A DNA stretch of 11,144 nt. It comes from Amylibacter sp. (GTDB lineage Bacteria; Pseudomonadota; Alphaproteobacteria; Rhodobacterales; Rhodobacteraceae). The notes under the pieces were generated by a model. That model was not told the DNA's origin. It saw only the letters and a program-made list of their open reading frames with translations, and searched no databases. Location of the stretch: positions 1 to 11,144 of the forward strand of contig DAOUQS010000042.1 of the NCBI GenBank assembly GCA_030625465.1. Direction: 5' to 3'. Every line of letters starts with the position of its first letter. The first letter of the stretch is position 1. This document shows positions 1 to 7,296 of this stretch, piece after piece. Position numbers and translations under genes: made by a program.

Positions 1-870
1 GGTATAATCCCTAACCCCTTGTTTGATACACAGGTGGCCGCGATGGTTTGTGGTTATGGCGAACAGGTGGGGTATGAAACTTTGGTGCGCAAAATCGCCA
101 ACGCGCCTTTGGATAAATCATCACGCTTCACGGATTGGAGCACGCGACCGCTTTCAGACCGTCAAAAAACCTATGCATTGGGCGATGTGACCCATTTGCG
201 GGATATTTACGAGCATCTGAAGCGTAGTCTGGAAAAAAATTCCCGTCACCTGTGGGTGCAAGAGGAATTGGGCATATTGACCAATCCCGCGACATATACC
301 GTGCATCCAGATGATGCATGGAAGCGGGTGAAAACCCGTAACGGATCAGGTAAAATGCTGGTCTATGTCCAAGAGCTGGCCCGTTTCCGCGAGATCCATG
401 CCCAGACCAAGAATATACCGCGAAATCGCGTGTATAAGGACGATGCCTTGCTGGAGCTTGCCGCCACCAAACCCACATCTGTTGACCAGCTAAGAAAATC
501 GCGCCTGTTGTTGCGTGATGCACGCGGCGGGGTAATTGCCGACGGTATTATTGGCGCGGTACGCACCGCATCAAAGGTTGAACCGAAAGATTTCCCCGTA
601 GCCTTGCCTGTGCGGGTCAAGAAACAGGGCAATGACGGCCTGTCCGATTTGTTGCGTGTGTTGTTGAAAGCCAGCGCTGAAAAGGCCGGTGTTGCCAGCA
701 AACTGATCTGCAACGCTTCCGATCTTGATGCGATTGCAAGCGGGGAACGGTCTTTGGCTGTATTCAGCGGTTGGCGGAATGAGGTTTTTGGCGCGGACGC
801 CTTAAAGTTATGCGACGGAAAAATTGCATTATCCGCCAATAAAGATTCGGTTAAAATCGTTAACGTATAA
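1..870 (+). CDS. rnd: Ribonuclease D, 3' part (5' end outside window)
   Basis: Exoribonuclease that trims the 3' ends of tRNA precursors and other small RNAs in the cytoplasm. The reading frame is already open at base 1 (GIIPNPLFDTQ...), so the gene enters from the left and the TTG at 19 is not the true start. About 289 residues are visible of a family length near 380-390. Counting from the TTG codon, the DEDD exonuclease part is represented by FDTQVAAMVCGYGEQVGYETL and by the Exo III motif YxxxD (Y52, D56, in YALGDVTHL). An HRDC domain follows at about residues 108-185 (ELARFREI...IPRNRVYKDDALLELA). The first two exonuclease motifs lie outside the window. It converges on the lipoprotein gene with 16 bases between the stop codons, and I see no terminator hairpin there. 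Family assignment is secure. Confidence 0.95.
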   Translation, partial: GIIPNPLFDTQVAAMVCGYGEQVGYETLVRKIANAPLDKSSRFTDWSTRPLSDRQKTYALGDVTHLRDIYEHLKRSLEKNSRHLWVQEELGILTNPATYTVHPDDAWKRVKTRNGSGKMLVYVQELARFREIHAQTKNIPRNRVYKDDALLELAATKPTSVDQLRKSRLLLRDARGGVIADGIIGAVRTASKVEPKDFPVALPVRVKKQGNDGLSDLLRVLLKASAEKAGVASKLICNASDLDAIASGERSLAVFSGWRNEVFGADALKLCDGKIALSANKDSVKIVNV

Positions 871-886
871 GCGTCGTTTGATTAGC

Positions 887-1417
887 TTACTTTGATACTG
901 TGATTTCGTTTTGCGCGGCGACAACCCGTATTCTTTTCACTGTTGGCAAACGCAAAGCGGTAATGGATGCACCCGCATAAACCTGGTTTGATCGCTCTGT
1001 CGGCCCTTTGGTGGTTCCAATGGGTGATTTGCCTTTGAATTTATACGTGACCACACCGTTTTCATCAGGCAGGCCTTTGTTGTCGGCAACCAGATCAATA
1101 TCGCTATAGCCCACGCCATCAACGGTTCCGCGTGCTTTGATTATGGCGCCGCCGCTGAACCTATCGACAGTCACCTGATCCACAATCGCAATAAGAACCC
1201 TTTTATCCACAATAATTGCTGGCTGTTCCAGAACGGTTTCTTTTTCCCGTCTGTTGAAGAAACCGGCACTGCTGCTGCCGCCGGAACTTGTGGCGCTGCT
1301 GCCACCCGAGCTGCCGGTACTGCCTGTGCTGCTATTCGCCGAGCCACTAAAGCTGCCAAATACGGAACATCCGGCAATAAAACCAGATGCAATAACGGTA
1401 ATGAATATCGACTTCAT
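887..1417 (-). CDS. Hypothetical lipoprotein with Ser/Gly-rich linker
   Basis: I recognise no characterised family. The 176-residue product starts with a short hydrophobic signal ending in a lipobox (IAGC, Cys17), so it should be lipid-anchored after cleavage by signal peptidase II. Residues about 18-52 are a low-complexity stretch of Ser, Gly and Thr, probably a flexible spacer. The rest (about 60-176) looks like a compact beta-rich domain, ending in a stretch typical of small Rhodobacteraceae envelope proteins (LRLPTVKRIRVVAAQNEITVSK). A purine-rich GGGGA lies a few bases before the ATG at 1417-1415 and supports the start. The gene is divergent from sufE (141 bases between starts) and convergent with rnd. 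Function is unknown; an outer-membrane or periplasmic-face location is inferred from the lipobox. Confidence 0.8.
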   Translation of the reverse strand: MKSIFITVIASGFIAGCSVFGSFSGSANSSTGSTGSSGGSSATSSGGSSSAGFFNRREKETVLEQPAIIVDKRVLIAIVDQVTVDRFSGGAIIKARGTVDGVGYSDIDLVADNKGLPDENGVVTYKFKGKSPIGTTKGPTERSNQVYAGASITALRLPTVKRIRVVAAQNEITVSK

Positions 1418-1558
1418 GAGTTTCCCCGGACTTCTTTAGCACTACCGTTACCCAAACTCGGCCTTAAAGAAAAGCCTTGTGTGGTGTAATTTAAAGAAAA
1501 ACACTGGACGTTTCGATCTTGCGGTCATAGGTGATGCTGAAACACTAGGGTCCGGGTC

Positions 1559-1984
1559 ATGTCAGAAACCTTTGAAGATATTGTAGAGACGTTTGAATTT
1601 CTGGACGAGTGGGAAGACCGCTATCGTCACGTCATTGAAATGGGCCGCGCCATGGCGCCGCTTGATGATGCATTGAAAGTATCCGCGACCAAGGTCGACG
1701 GCTGTGCCTCGCAAGTGTGGATTATACCGAAAGTCCAAGGGGCAGGGCCGCAGGCAATCTTGAATTTTGATGGCGAAAGTGATGCCATGATCGTGAACGG
1801 CCTGATCGCAATCCTTAAAGTGCTTTATGCTGGCAAAACCATTAAGGACGCGCTGGAAATTGATGCTTTGGCCGCCTTTGCACGTCTTGGTCTGGACCAG
1901 CATCTATCCGCACAACGCTCGAACGGGTTGCGCGCGATGATTGAACGCTTAAGGGCGGTTTCAAGGGCGGCAAACCAAACTTGA
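1559..1984 (+). CDS. sufE: SufE-family cysteine desulfurase acceptor
   Basis: SufE accepts persulfide sulfur from the cysteine desulfurase SufS and passes it to the SufBCD scaffold for iron-sulfur cluster assembly. The 141-residue product has normal family length. The sulfur-accepting cysteine is in the signature VDGCASQVW (Cys49). The N-terminal segment EDIVETFEFLDEWEDRYRHVIEMGR is the usual opening helix that contacts SufS. The start at 1559 is supported by AGGG at 1547-1550, eight bases upstream. It stands alone here, away from any sufBCDS genes, which I recall being common in alphaproteobacteria. About 100 non-coding bases separate it from the methyltransferase gene, so co-transcription with the methionine genes is possible but not shown. 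A CsdE-like role cannot be excluded from sequence alone. Confidence 0.93.
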   Translation: MSETFEDIVETFEFLDEWEDRYRHVIEMGRAMAPLDDALKVSATKVDGCASQVWIIPKVQGAGPQAILNFDGESDAMIVNGLIAILKVLYAGKTIKDALEIDALAAFARLGLDQHLSAQRSNGLRAMIERLRAVSRAANQT

Positions 1985-2020
1985 ATTAAACTCATAATTG
2001 TTATGCTAAATATGCATTTG

Positions 2021-2034
2021 TTTCATGTGTGAAA
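2021..2034. promoter_or_regulatory. Short palindrome upstream of the homocysteine methyltransferase gene
   Basis: TTTCA-TGTG-TGAAA is a perfect 5-4-5 inverted repeat about 52 bases before the preferred ATG of the methyltransferase gene, in an AT-rich leader. Its position suits an operator for a methionine- or SAH-responsive regulator, but I cannot match it to a known consensus. Confidence 0.3.
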
Positions 2035-2086
2035 ACGTGTCACAGGCAATGGTAAGCGTAAAAATATGCCTGATCAGGATATAAAA

Positions 2087-3100
2087 ATGTCAAAAATACT
2101 ACAAAAAATCATCGATAAACAAGGGTTTGTCTTGGCCGATGGGGCCACAGGCACCAACCTGTTTAACATGGGGCTTATGGCGGGGGACGCGCCTGAAATG
2201 TGGAATGTGGAACATCCCGAACGTATCACCAAGCTTTATCAAGGTGCGGTTGATGCCGGTTCTGATCTGTTTCTGACCAATAGTTTCGGTGGCAACGCAT
2301 CTCGCCTGAAGCTGCATAACGCGCAGGACCGCGCCCGCGAGCTGTCCCGTATTTCCGCCGAACTTGGCCGTGAAGTTGCCGATAAGTGCGACCGCGACAT
2401 CGTCGTGGCCGGCTCTGTTGGCCCCACGGGCGAGATTATGGGCAAGGTGGGCACATTGACCCACGAAGTTGCCGTCGAGATTTTTGAAGAACAGGCCCAC
2501 GGACTGTTGGAAGGTGGCGCGGATGTTTTGTGGGTGGAAACTTTTTCCGCCCCCGAAGAATACGCCGCCGCTGCTGAAGCCATGCGCAATGTCGGAGCTG
2601 ACTGGTGTGGCACCATGAGTTTTGATACCGCAGGGCGCACCATGATGGGGCTTACATCAACCAACATGGTCAAAATGGTCAGCGATCTGGACTATCCGCC
2701 GTTCGCATACGGTGCCAATTGCGGCGTTGGCGCATCGGACTTGCTGCGCACGGTTCTTGGGTTCTCCGAAACCGGCAACCCCAAACCGATTATCGCCAAA
2801 GGTAACGCCGGCATTCCGAAATATGTGGATGGCCACATCCATTACGACGGCACCCCCGATTTGATGGCGCAATACGCGATCTTGGCCCGCAACTCTGGCG
2901 CTACCATCATCGGCGGCTGCTGCGGGACGATGCCTGAACATTTGACCGCGATGCGAACCGCGCTGGACAGCACCCCGAAGGGTGAAAAACCGTCCCACGC
3001 ACAAATCACCGCCGTACTGGGTGCATTCTCATCCGATAATGACGGAACAGGGGACGCACCGGTGAAACCGCCACGCCGTAACCGCCGCCGTGGTGGATAA
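2087..3100 (+). CDS. Homocysteine S-methyltransferase (zinc domain of split methionine synthase; often annotated as betaine-homocysteine methyltransferase)
   Basis: Transfers a methyl group to homocysteine to give methionine. The protein is a Pfam S-methyl_trans barrel. The N-terminal DGATGTNLFNMGL and the middle ETFSAPEEYAAA are family hallmarks. The zinc-binding cysteines are present as GANCGVG (Cys212) and GGCCGT (Cys278, Cys279), numbered from the ATG at 2087. That start is preferred over the ATG at 2066 because AGGA (2076-2079) lies seven bases before it, while the upstream ATG has no clear ribosome site; the longer form would add seven residues. The C-terminus ends in a very basic tail (PPRRNRRRGG) beyond the barrel. 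The adjacent corrinoid protein and DUF1638 genes suggest that the methyl donor is methylcobalamin, as in MetH, rather than betaine. This is inference from context; the sequence alone does not settle the donor. Confidence 0.9.
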   Translation: MSKILQKIIDKQGFVLADGATGTNLFNMGLMAGDAPEMWNVEHPERITKLYQGAVDAGSDLFLTNSFGGNASRLKLHNAQDRARELSRISAELGREVADKCDRDIVVAGSVGPTGEIMGKVGTLTHEVAVEIFEEQAHGLLEGGADVLWVETFSAPEEYAAAAEAMRNVGADWCGTMSFDTAGRTMMGLTSTNMVKMVSDLDYPPFAYGANCGVGASDLLRTVLGFSETGNPKPIIAKGNAGIPKYVDGHIHYDGTPDLMAQYAILARNSGATIIGGCCGTMPEHLTAMRTALDSTPKGEKPSHAQITAVLGAFSSDNDGTGDAPVKPPRRNRRRGG

Positions 3101-3141
3101 GGTCGTTGTACTGATTTTTAATGTCGTAAAATGCCAAGAAA

Positions 3142-3182
3142 AAGCCCTCTGAAAAGATGAAGACTGTTTGAATAGAAGGCTT
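3142..3182 (+). other. Possible intercistronic hairpin
   Basis: AAGCC-C-TCT (3142-3150) can pair with AGA-A-GGCTT (3174-3182), leaving one C/A mismatch and a loop of 23 bases. It sits between the methyltransferase and corrinoid genes, just before the ribosome site AAGGA (3191-3195). There is no T-tract, so it is not a convincing terminator. It might tune expression or mRNA processing between the two genes. Confidence 0.25.
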
Positions 3183-3202
3183 CAAAAATAAAGGAATCAC
3201 CG

Positions 3203-3903
<701 letters not shown>

Positions 3904-3904
<1 letters not shown>

Positions 3905-4551
3905 TGCGCATTGGCGTCGATGATAACACATTGACTGAAAAAGGTTTAAACGCGCCCAAGGGAAAACCCGGGCGCGTTTTGCTTTTGGCGTGTGGTGCCT
4001 TGGCGCATGAGATACTGGCCCTGAAACGCCTGAACAACTGGGACCATATGGACCTGCAATGCCTGCCGGCAAATTACCACCTATACCCCGATAAAATCCC
4101 CAAAGCGGTTGAACAGGCAGTGCTGAAACACCGCGACAATTACCAAACCATCTTCGTGGTCTACGCTGATTGCGGCACAGGCGGGCTGTTGCAAGCCAAA
4201 TGCGCTGAACTGGGCGTCGAAATGGTTGCAGGCCCGCATTGTTACAGCTTTTTCGAGGGCAATGACACATTCGCCAAAACCTCGGAAGATGAAATCACTG
4301 CGTTTTACCTGACCGACTTTTTGGTCAAACAGTTCGACGCTTTCGTGATCAAACCCATGGGGCTGGATCGCCATCCCGAATTGCGCGACATGTATTTCGG
4401 CAATTACACCAAAGTGATCTATCAGGCGCAGGTCAACGACCCCGCATTGGACGCCAAAGCACAGGAATGCGCCGATAAACTGGGCCTGCCGCTGGAACGG
4501 CGGTTTACCGGGTACGGCGATTTGGAAACAACACTTGAAACCATCACTTGA
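3904..4551 (+). CDS. DUF1638 protein coupled to the corrinoid protein
   Basis: A 215-residue cytoplasmic protein of the DUF1638 family, recognised from RVLLLACGALAHEIL, the central YADCGTGGLL and GPHCYSFFEGN. There is no signal peptide or membrane segment. Several cysteines lie in the best-conserved-looking blocks: Cys30 (LLACGA), Cys53 (LQCLPA), Cys90 (YADCGT), Cys100 and Cys113 next to His112. This pattern could bind a metal, an iron-sulfur cluster or a corrinoid, but I cannot tell which. Its start codon overlaps the corrinoid gene's stop, so the two proteins are probably made together. Family members are repeatedly found beside corrinoid methyltransferase genes, and I recall genetic evidence from roseobacters linking the family to B12-dependent methionine synthesis. 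A helper role such as cobalamin loading or reactivation is inferred, not demonstrated by this sequence. Confidence 0.85.
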
Positions 4552-4575
4552 CGGGGGGCATGAATTGGACGTATG

Positions 4576-4596
4576 TGCAAATGAGAATAGTTTGCA
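4576..4596. promoter_or_regulatory. Putative Mur/Fur-type operator before mntH
   Basis: TGCAAA-N9-TTTGCA is a perfect 6-9-6 inverted repeat ending 18 bases before the ATG of mntH. It resembles the Mur boxes (manganese-responsive Fur relatives) found before mntH and sitABCD in alphaproteobacteria. Binding would be expected to repress mntH when Mn(II) is sufficient. Matching to the consensus is from memory. Confidence 0.65.
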
Positions 4597-4614
4597 ACTA
4601 AGAGTCCCGTAAGA

Positions 4615-5958
4615 ATGCCCGAAGAAAAATCCAAAAGCAGTTGGCGAAACAAATCAACCTTACTGTCTTTACCAGAGGTGCATTCCAGTGTCCCCATGGT
4701 CACGGGCGGGGCATTCCGGCGGTTCTCGGCCTTTATCGGCCCGGGCTATCTGGTGGCGGTGGGCTATATGGACCCGGGCAACTGGGCCACATCACTGGCA
4801 GGGGGCTCTGCCTTTGGCTACACGCTGCTATCGGTGGTTCTGCTATCCAACTTCATGGCAATCCTGTTGCAAGCGCTTTGCGTGCGTCTGGGCGTTGCGG
4901 GGCAACGCGATCTGGCACAAGCCTGCCGCGATGCCTATGCGCCTTGGGTCGCACGCGGCCTGTGGGTGATGGCGGAATTTGCCATTATCGCCACCGATCT
5001 GGCCGAGGTCATCGGCACCGCCATCGCGTTGAACCTGTTATTTAACATCCCGCTTGAAATAGGCGTGGTTATTACCGCCCTTGATGTGTTCCTGATTCTG
5101 TGGCTGCAAGGCAAAGGTTTTCGTAAACTCGAAGCGGTGGTGATTGCCTTGACTGCCGTAATTGCCGCCTGTTTCATCGTGGAAATGATCTATGCGCAAC
5201 CGGTTCTGGGCGATCTGCTGGCAGGCTTTATCCCGCAAACCGACATCCTGAAAAACCCCAACATGCTGTATCTGGCGCTTGGCATTATCGGGGCCACAGT
5301 GATGCCGCATAACCTGTATCTGCACTCTGCCATCATCCAGACCCGTCAGGTTGGCCCGACGGACGCCGACAAACGGTTTGCCATCAAAATGGGCACGATC
5401 GACTCGACCATTGCCCTGACATTTGCGTTATTCATCAACGCGGGGATTTTAATTCTGTCAGCCGCCGCGTTCTATACCACAGGCCAAAATGATGTGGCCG
5501 AAATCCAGGATGCGTTCCGCCTGCTGGACCCGACCCTTGGCGTTACCTTCGCCGCCGTTTTGTTTGCCGTCGCACTGTTATGCTCGGGCCTGAACTCGAC
5601 CGTTACCGCTACTCTGGCAGGCCAGATCGTGATGGAGGGCTTTATCCAGATGCGTATGCCCGCATGGGCTAGGCGCCTTGTGACACGGTCAATCGCCATC
5701 ATCCCCGCCGTCATCGTATCGCTGATATACGGCGAAAGCGGTACTGCAAAACTGCTGGTATTCAGTCAGGTCATTCTAAGCTTCCAGCTGCCGTTTGCCA
5801 TCATCCCGCTGGTGATGTTCACCTCTGACAAAGTAAAAATGAACGGCCTCGCCGCCCCCAAATGGGTCACCATCCTTGCATGGACCATTGCCGTGGTGGT
5901 GATCACGCTGAACATGAAACTGCTATACGACGTCGGCACAGGGGCAGTGACTATATAG
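4615..5958 (+). CDS. mntH: Nramp-family Mn(II)/Fe(II) proton symporter
   Basis: Inner-membrane divalent metal importer, mainly for Mn(II) and driven by protons. The 447 residues and roughly eleven hydrophobic segments match the Nramp fold. The metal-site motif of TM1, DPGN, is at residues 53-56 (Asp53, Asn56). That of TM6, MPHN, is at 230-233 with the metal-selecting Met230. Both are intact, so transport activity is expected. The N-terminal tail contains LPEVHSSV, a segment common in this branch, which supports the ATG at 4615 over the later Met28, although only a weak AAG-type ribosome site precedes it. The gene is alone behind the operator at 4576-4596, 63 bases after the DUF1638 stop, and points to regulation by manganese. 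It converges on the VPLPA gene. MntH could also carry Fe(II) or Co(II). Confidence 0.95.
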   Translation: MPEEKSKSSWRNKSTLLSLPEVHSSVPMVTGGAFRRFSAFIGPGYLVAVGYMDPGNWATSLAGGSAFGYTLLSVVLLSNFMAILLQALCVRLGVAGQRDLAQACRDAYAPWVARGLWVMAEFAIIATDLAEVIGTAIALNLLFNIPLEIGVVITALDVFLILWLQGKGFRKLEAVVIALTAVIAACFIVEMIYAQPVLGDLLAGFIPQTDILKNPNMLYLALGIIGATVMPHNLYLHSAIIQTRQVGPTDADKRFAIKMGTIDSTIALTFALFINAGILILSAAAFYTTGQNDVAEIQDAFRLLDPTLGVTFAAVLFAVALLCSGLNSTVTATLAGQIVMEGFIQMRMPAWARRLVTRSIAIIPAVIVSLIYGESGTAKLLVFSQVILSFQLPFAIIPLVMFTSDKVKMNGLAAPKWVTILAWTIAVVVITLNMKLLYDVGTGAVTI

Positions 5959-5973
5959 GGTTTTATGATGAAG

Positions 5974-6004
5974 AAATAAAAAAGGGCGCCAATGTCGGCA
6001 CCCT
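5974..6004 (-). terminator. Rho-independent terminator of the VPLPA-CTERM gene
   Basis: Read on the - strand, AGGGTGCC-gacatt-GGCGCCCT forms an eight-pair stem with one G/T wobble and a six-base loop. It is followed directly by a T-rich run (TTTTTATTT). On the + strand the same hairpin has a C/A mismatch and no T-tract, so it would serve mntH poorly. Confidence 0.8.
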
Positions 6005-6043
6005 CTATTCAAGTTGTTAAAGCCAGAAGACGACTTGGTATTT

Positions 6044-6655
6044 TTAACTAGGCTTCCGCTTCCGGCGAAGGAAACCAAATCCGCCAAGTGCCCCAAACAG
6101 AAGCAGTCCGGATGCGGGCAGGGGAACGGGGCTTACGCCGTCACCAATGGCCACGACATCGTCGAACAGGAACCAATGTGAACTAAACGTGCCAGTAAAA
6201 ATAGCTTCATTCGCAAAGGAAATGCGATGTATGCCGGATAGGCCCGAAACATCAATAGAAATACTACTATAAACGCCAGAGCTCTTGGCCGACCAATAGG
6301 ACGTTCCGCCTATGCTAAAAGATGCCTCAAAGCCTACATAATTACCGCAGCAACCCTTCAGTTCCGCATCAAACCCGATACTATCAATACCGGTCAGATC
6401 TACATCCTGATAGAGCGAGGCAAAGTCACCGGAATTAAAGGAAAATGTGTTAAAGGAATAGATCCTTGCAGCCTCTCCTGCGGGCACGCTACCAACGCCC
6501 CAGTATTCAACATTGCGTCCAAATAAACTGCCGTTTCCGTCCAAGCTCCAACCACTAAGGCTACGCCCGTCAAAGGAACCATTTTGGATCACGGCAGCTT
6601 GTGCGCTTGCACCCAAGCCCACCATTAACAAAATATAAAAAACAAGTTTCCGCAT
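6044..6655 (-). CDS. Exported VPLPA-CTERM sorting-domain protein
   Basis: A 203-residue exported protein of unknown role. It has a classical signal peptide (about residues 1-20, ending ASAQA). The mature body is beta-rich and begins with the NGSFDG...GWSLDG opening common in PEP-CTERM-like carbohydrate-binding-fold proteins. The C-terminus carries the tripartite sorting signal: VPLPAS (177-182), a hydrophobic segment (about 183-196) and a basic end (RRKRK, 197-201). This matches the VPLPA-CTERM class, processed by a dedicated exosortase in Rhodobacterales. No exosortase gene is in this window. A vicinal cysteine pair (Cys102, Cys103) may form a disulfide. The gene has its own promoter and terminator, so it is monocistronic. 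A surface or biofilm-matrix role is plausible by family, but not shown. Confidence 0.88.
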   Translation of the reverse strand: MRKLVFYILLMVGLGASAQAAVIQNGSFDGRSLSGWSLDGNGSLFGRNVEYWGVGSVPAGEAARIYSFNTFSFNSGDFASLYQDVDLTGIDSIGFDAELKGCCGNYVGFEASFSIGGTSYWSAKSSGVYSSISIDVSGLSGIHRISFANEAIFTGTFSSHWFLFDDVVAIGDGVSPVPLPASGLLLFGALGGFGFLRRKRKPS

Positions 6656-6686
6656 ATTACACCCAATAGTTATTAATAATCCGGTA

Positions 6687-6715
6687 ATAATGCATACACA
6701 TTCGGTCTAAGTCAA
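6687..6715 (-). promoter_or_regulatory. Sigma-70-type promoter of the VPLPA-CTERM gene
   Basis: On the - strand, TTGACT (6715-6710) is separated by exactly 17 bases from CATTAT (6692-6687). This leaves a leader of about 25 bases before the ATG at 6655, with GGGTG as a weak ribosome site. Box quality is good for -35 and moderate for -10. Confidence 0.6.
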
Positions 6716-6844
6716 ACTTGGCCGCGCGGCTTGCGTACAGTTTAATTGAAATAGAAACGGTCATTGTTGTGAAATTGGAAACAGTCAGTGATCATGTGCG
6801 GCATTGTTCACGGGTCACATTGGGTTGCGGGCTTATCTGATAGT

Positions 6845-7228
6845 TTAGCCATAAATCCCCGTTAGAAACCTTTGTTCAATCCAACCGCTACGGCAGGGGC
6901 CAACATAGGGCCGTTCCTGGGTTAGGATTATGCCTATACTGCATGCTTTATCTTGCCCATCGATGATGCCATTCCAACCATCGCGTTCATTACATCCGGA
7001 AACTACAAGTCCTGCTTTCAATGTCGCAATTTCAGGGAAATCCACGCCAGGCCCTGCTCTTAATACTGCTCCGCCTGGATTAACTTGCAAGCCAATACTA
7101 CAGGTGCCGTGGTTCGCATCGGGGTATAGCATGACGGGAATAATTGCACTTTGCTCGACCGGTGTTTGTGCAACCAAAGTGCCAAAAGAAAGTGTTGCAA
7201 TCGCGGTCGAAATCAACAGTTTTCGCAT
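6845..7228 (-). CDS. Secreted SH3-like (SH3b) domain protein
   Basis: A 127-residue protein with a signal peptide (about residues 1-20). The remainder looks like a single bacterial SH3-like domain: VNPGGAVLRAGPGVDFPEIATLKAG opens it (about 49-73) and SGWIEQRFL closes it (114-122). Such domains often bind peptidoglycan or other envelope ligands. Four cysteines (43, 79, 96, 112) in an exported protein suggest two disulfides; extracytoplasmic location is inferred from the signal. AGAGGA just upstream of the ATG supports the start. It follows dctD by 68 bases on the same strand, but an inverted repeat in that gap (7243-7263) suggests separate control. No enzymatic domain is attached, so this is a stand-alone binding module of unknown target. 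Confidence 0.75.
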   Translation of the reverse strand: MRKLLISTAIATLSFGTLVAQTPVEQSAIIPVMLYPDANHGTCSIGLQVNPGGAVLRAGPGVDFPEIATLKAGLVVSGCNERDGWNGIIDGQDKACSIGIILTQERPYVGPCRSGWIEQRFLTGIYG

Positions 7229-7242
7229 TCTAGTCCTCTTTT

Positions 7243-7263
7243 GTATTACATATGGGTTAATAC
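7243..7263. promoter_or_regulatory. Inverted repeat before the SH3-like gene
   Basis: GTATTA-N9-TAATAC is a perfect 6-9-6 inverted repeat 14 bases before the ATG of the SH3-like gene. The geometry is that of a dimeric repressor operator. I cannot assign a regulator. Confidence 0.35.
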
Positions 7264-7296
7264 GAAATTAAATGCCTAACAAGCCGGGACATCGCA

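Noticed and set aside
1464..1500. Direct repeat TTAAAGAAAA (two copies 27 bases apart) between the lipoprotein and sufE genes
   Set aside because: The repeat is short and A-rich in an AT-rich intergenic gap, so chance is a sufficient explanation.
1985..2086. Riboswitch (SAM-II or SAH type) before the methyltransferase gene
   Set aside because: I looked for the conserved pseudoknot segments and did not find them; the leader is short and AT-rich.
4641..5045. Open frame on the + strand inside mntH
   Set aside because: It is another frame of the intact mntH gene; its Gly/Arg/His-rich product resembles no protein family.
5974..6004. Terminator for mntH on the + strand
   Set aside because: On the + strand the stem has a C/A mismatch and no T-run follows; the structure fits the opposite strand much better.
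6718..6734. Sigma-54-like -24/-12 element (TTGGC and TTGC)
   Set aside because: The spacing between the two blocks is 8 instead of 7 bases, and it points along the + strand, away from any gene start.
7268..7296. Terminator after dctD
   Set aside because: Only a five-pair AATGC/GCATT stem with a long loop can be drawn and no T-tract is convincing.
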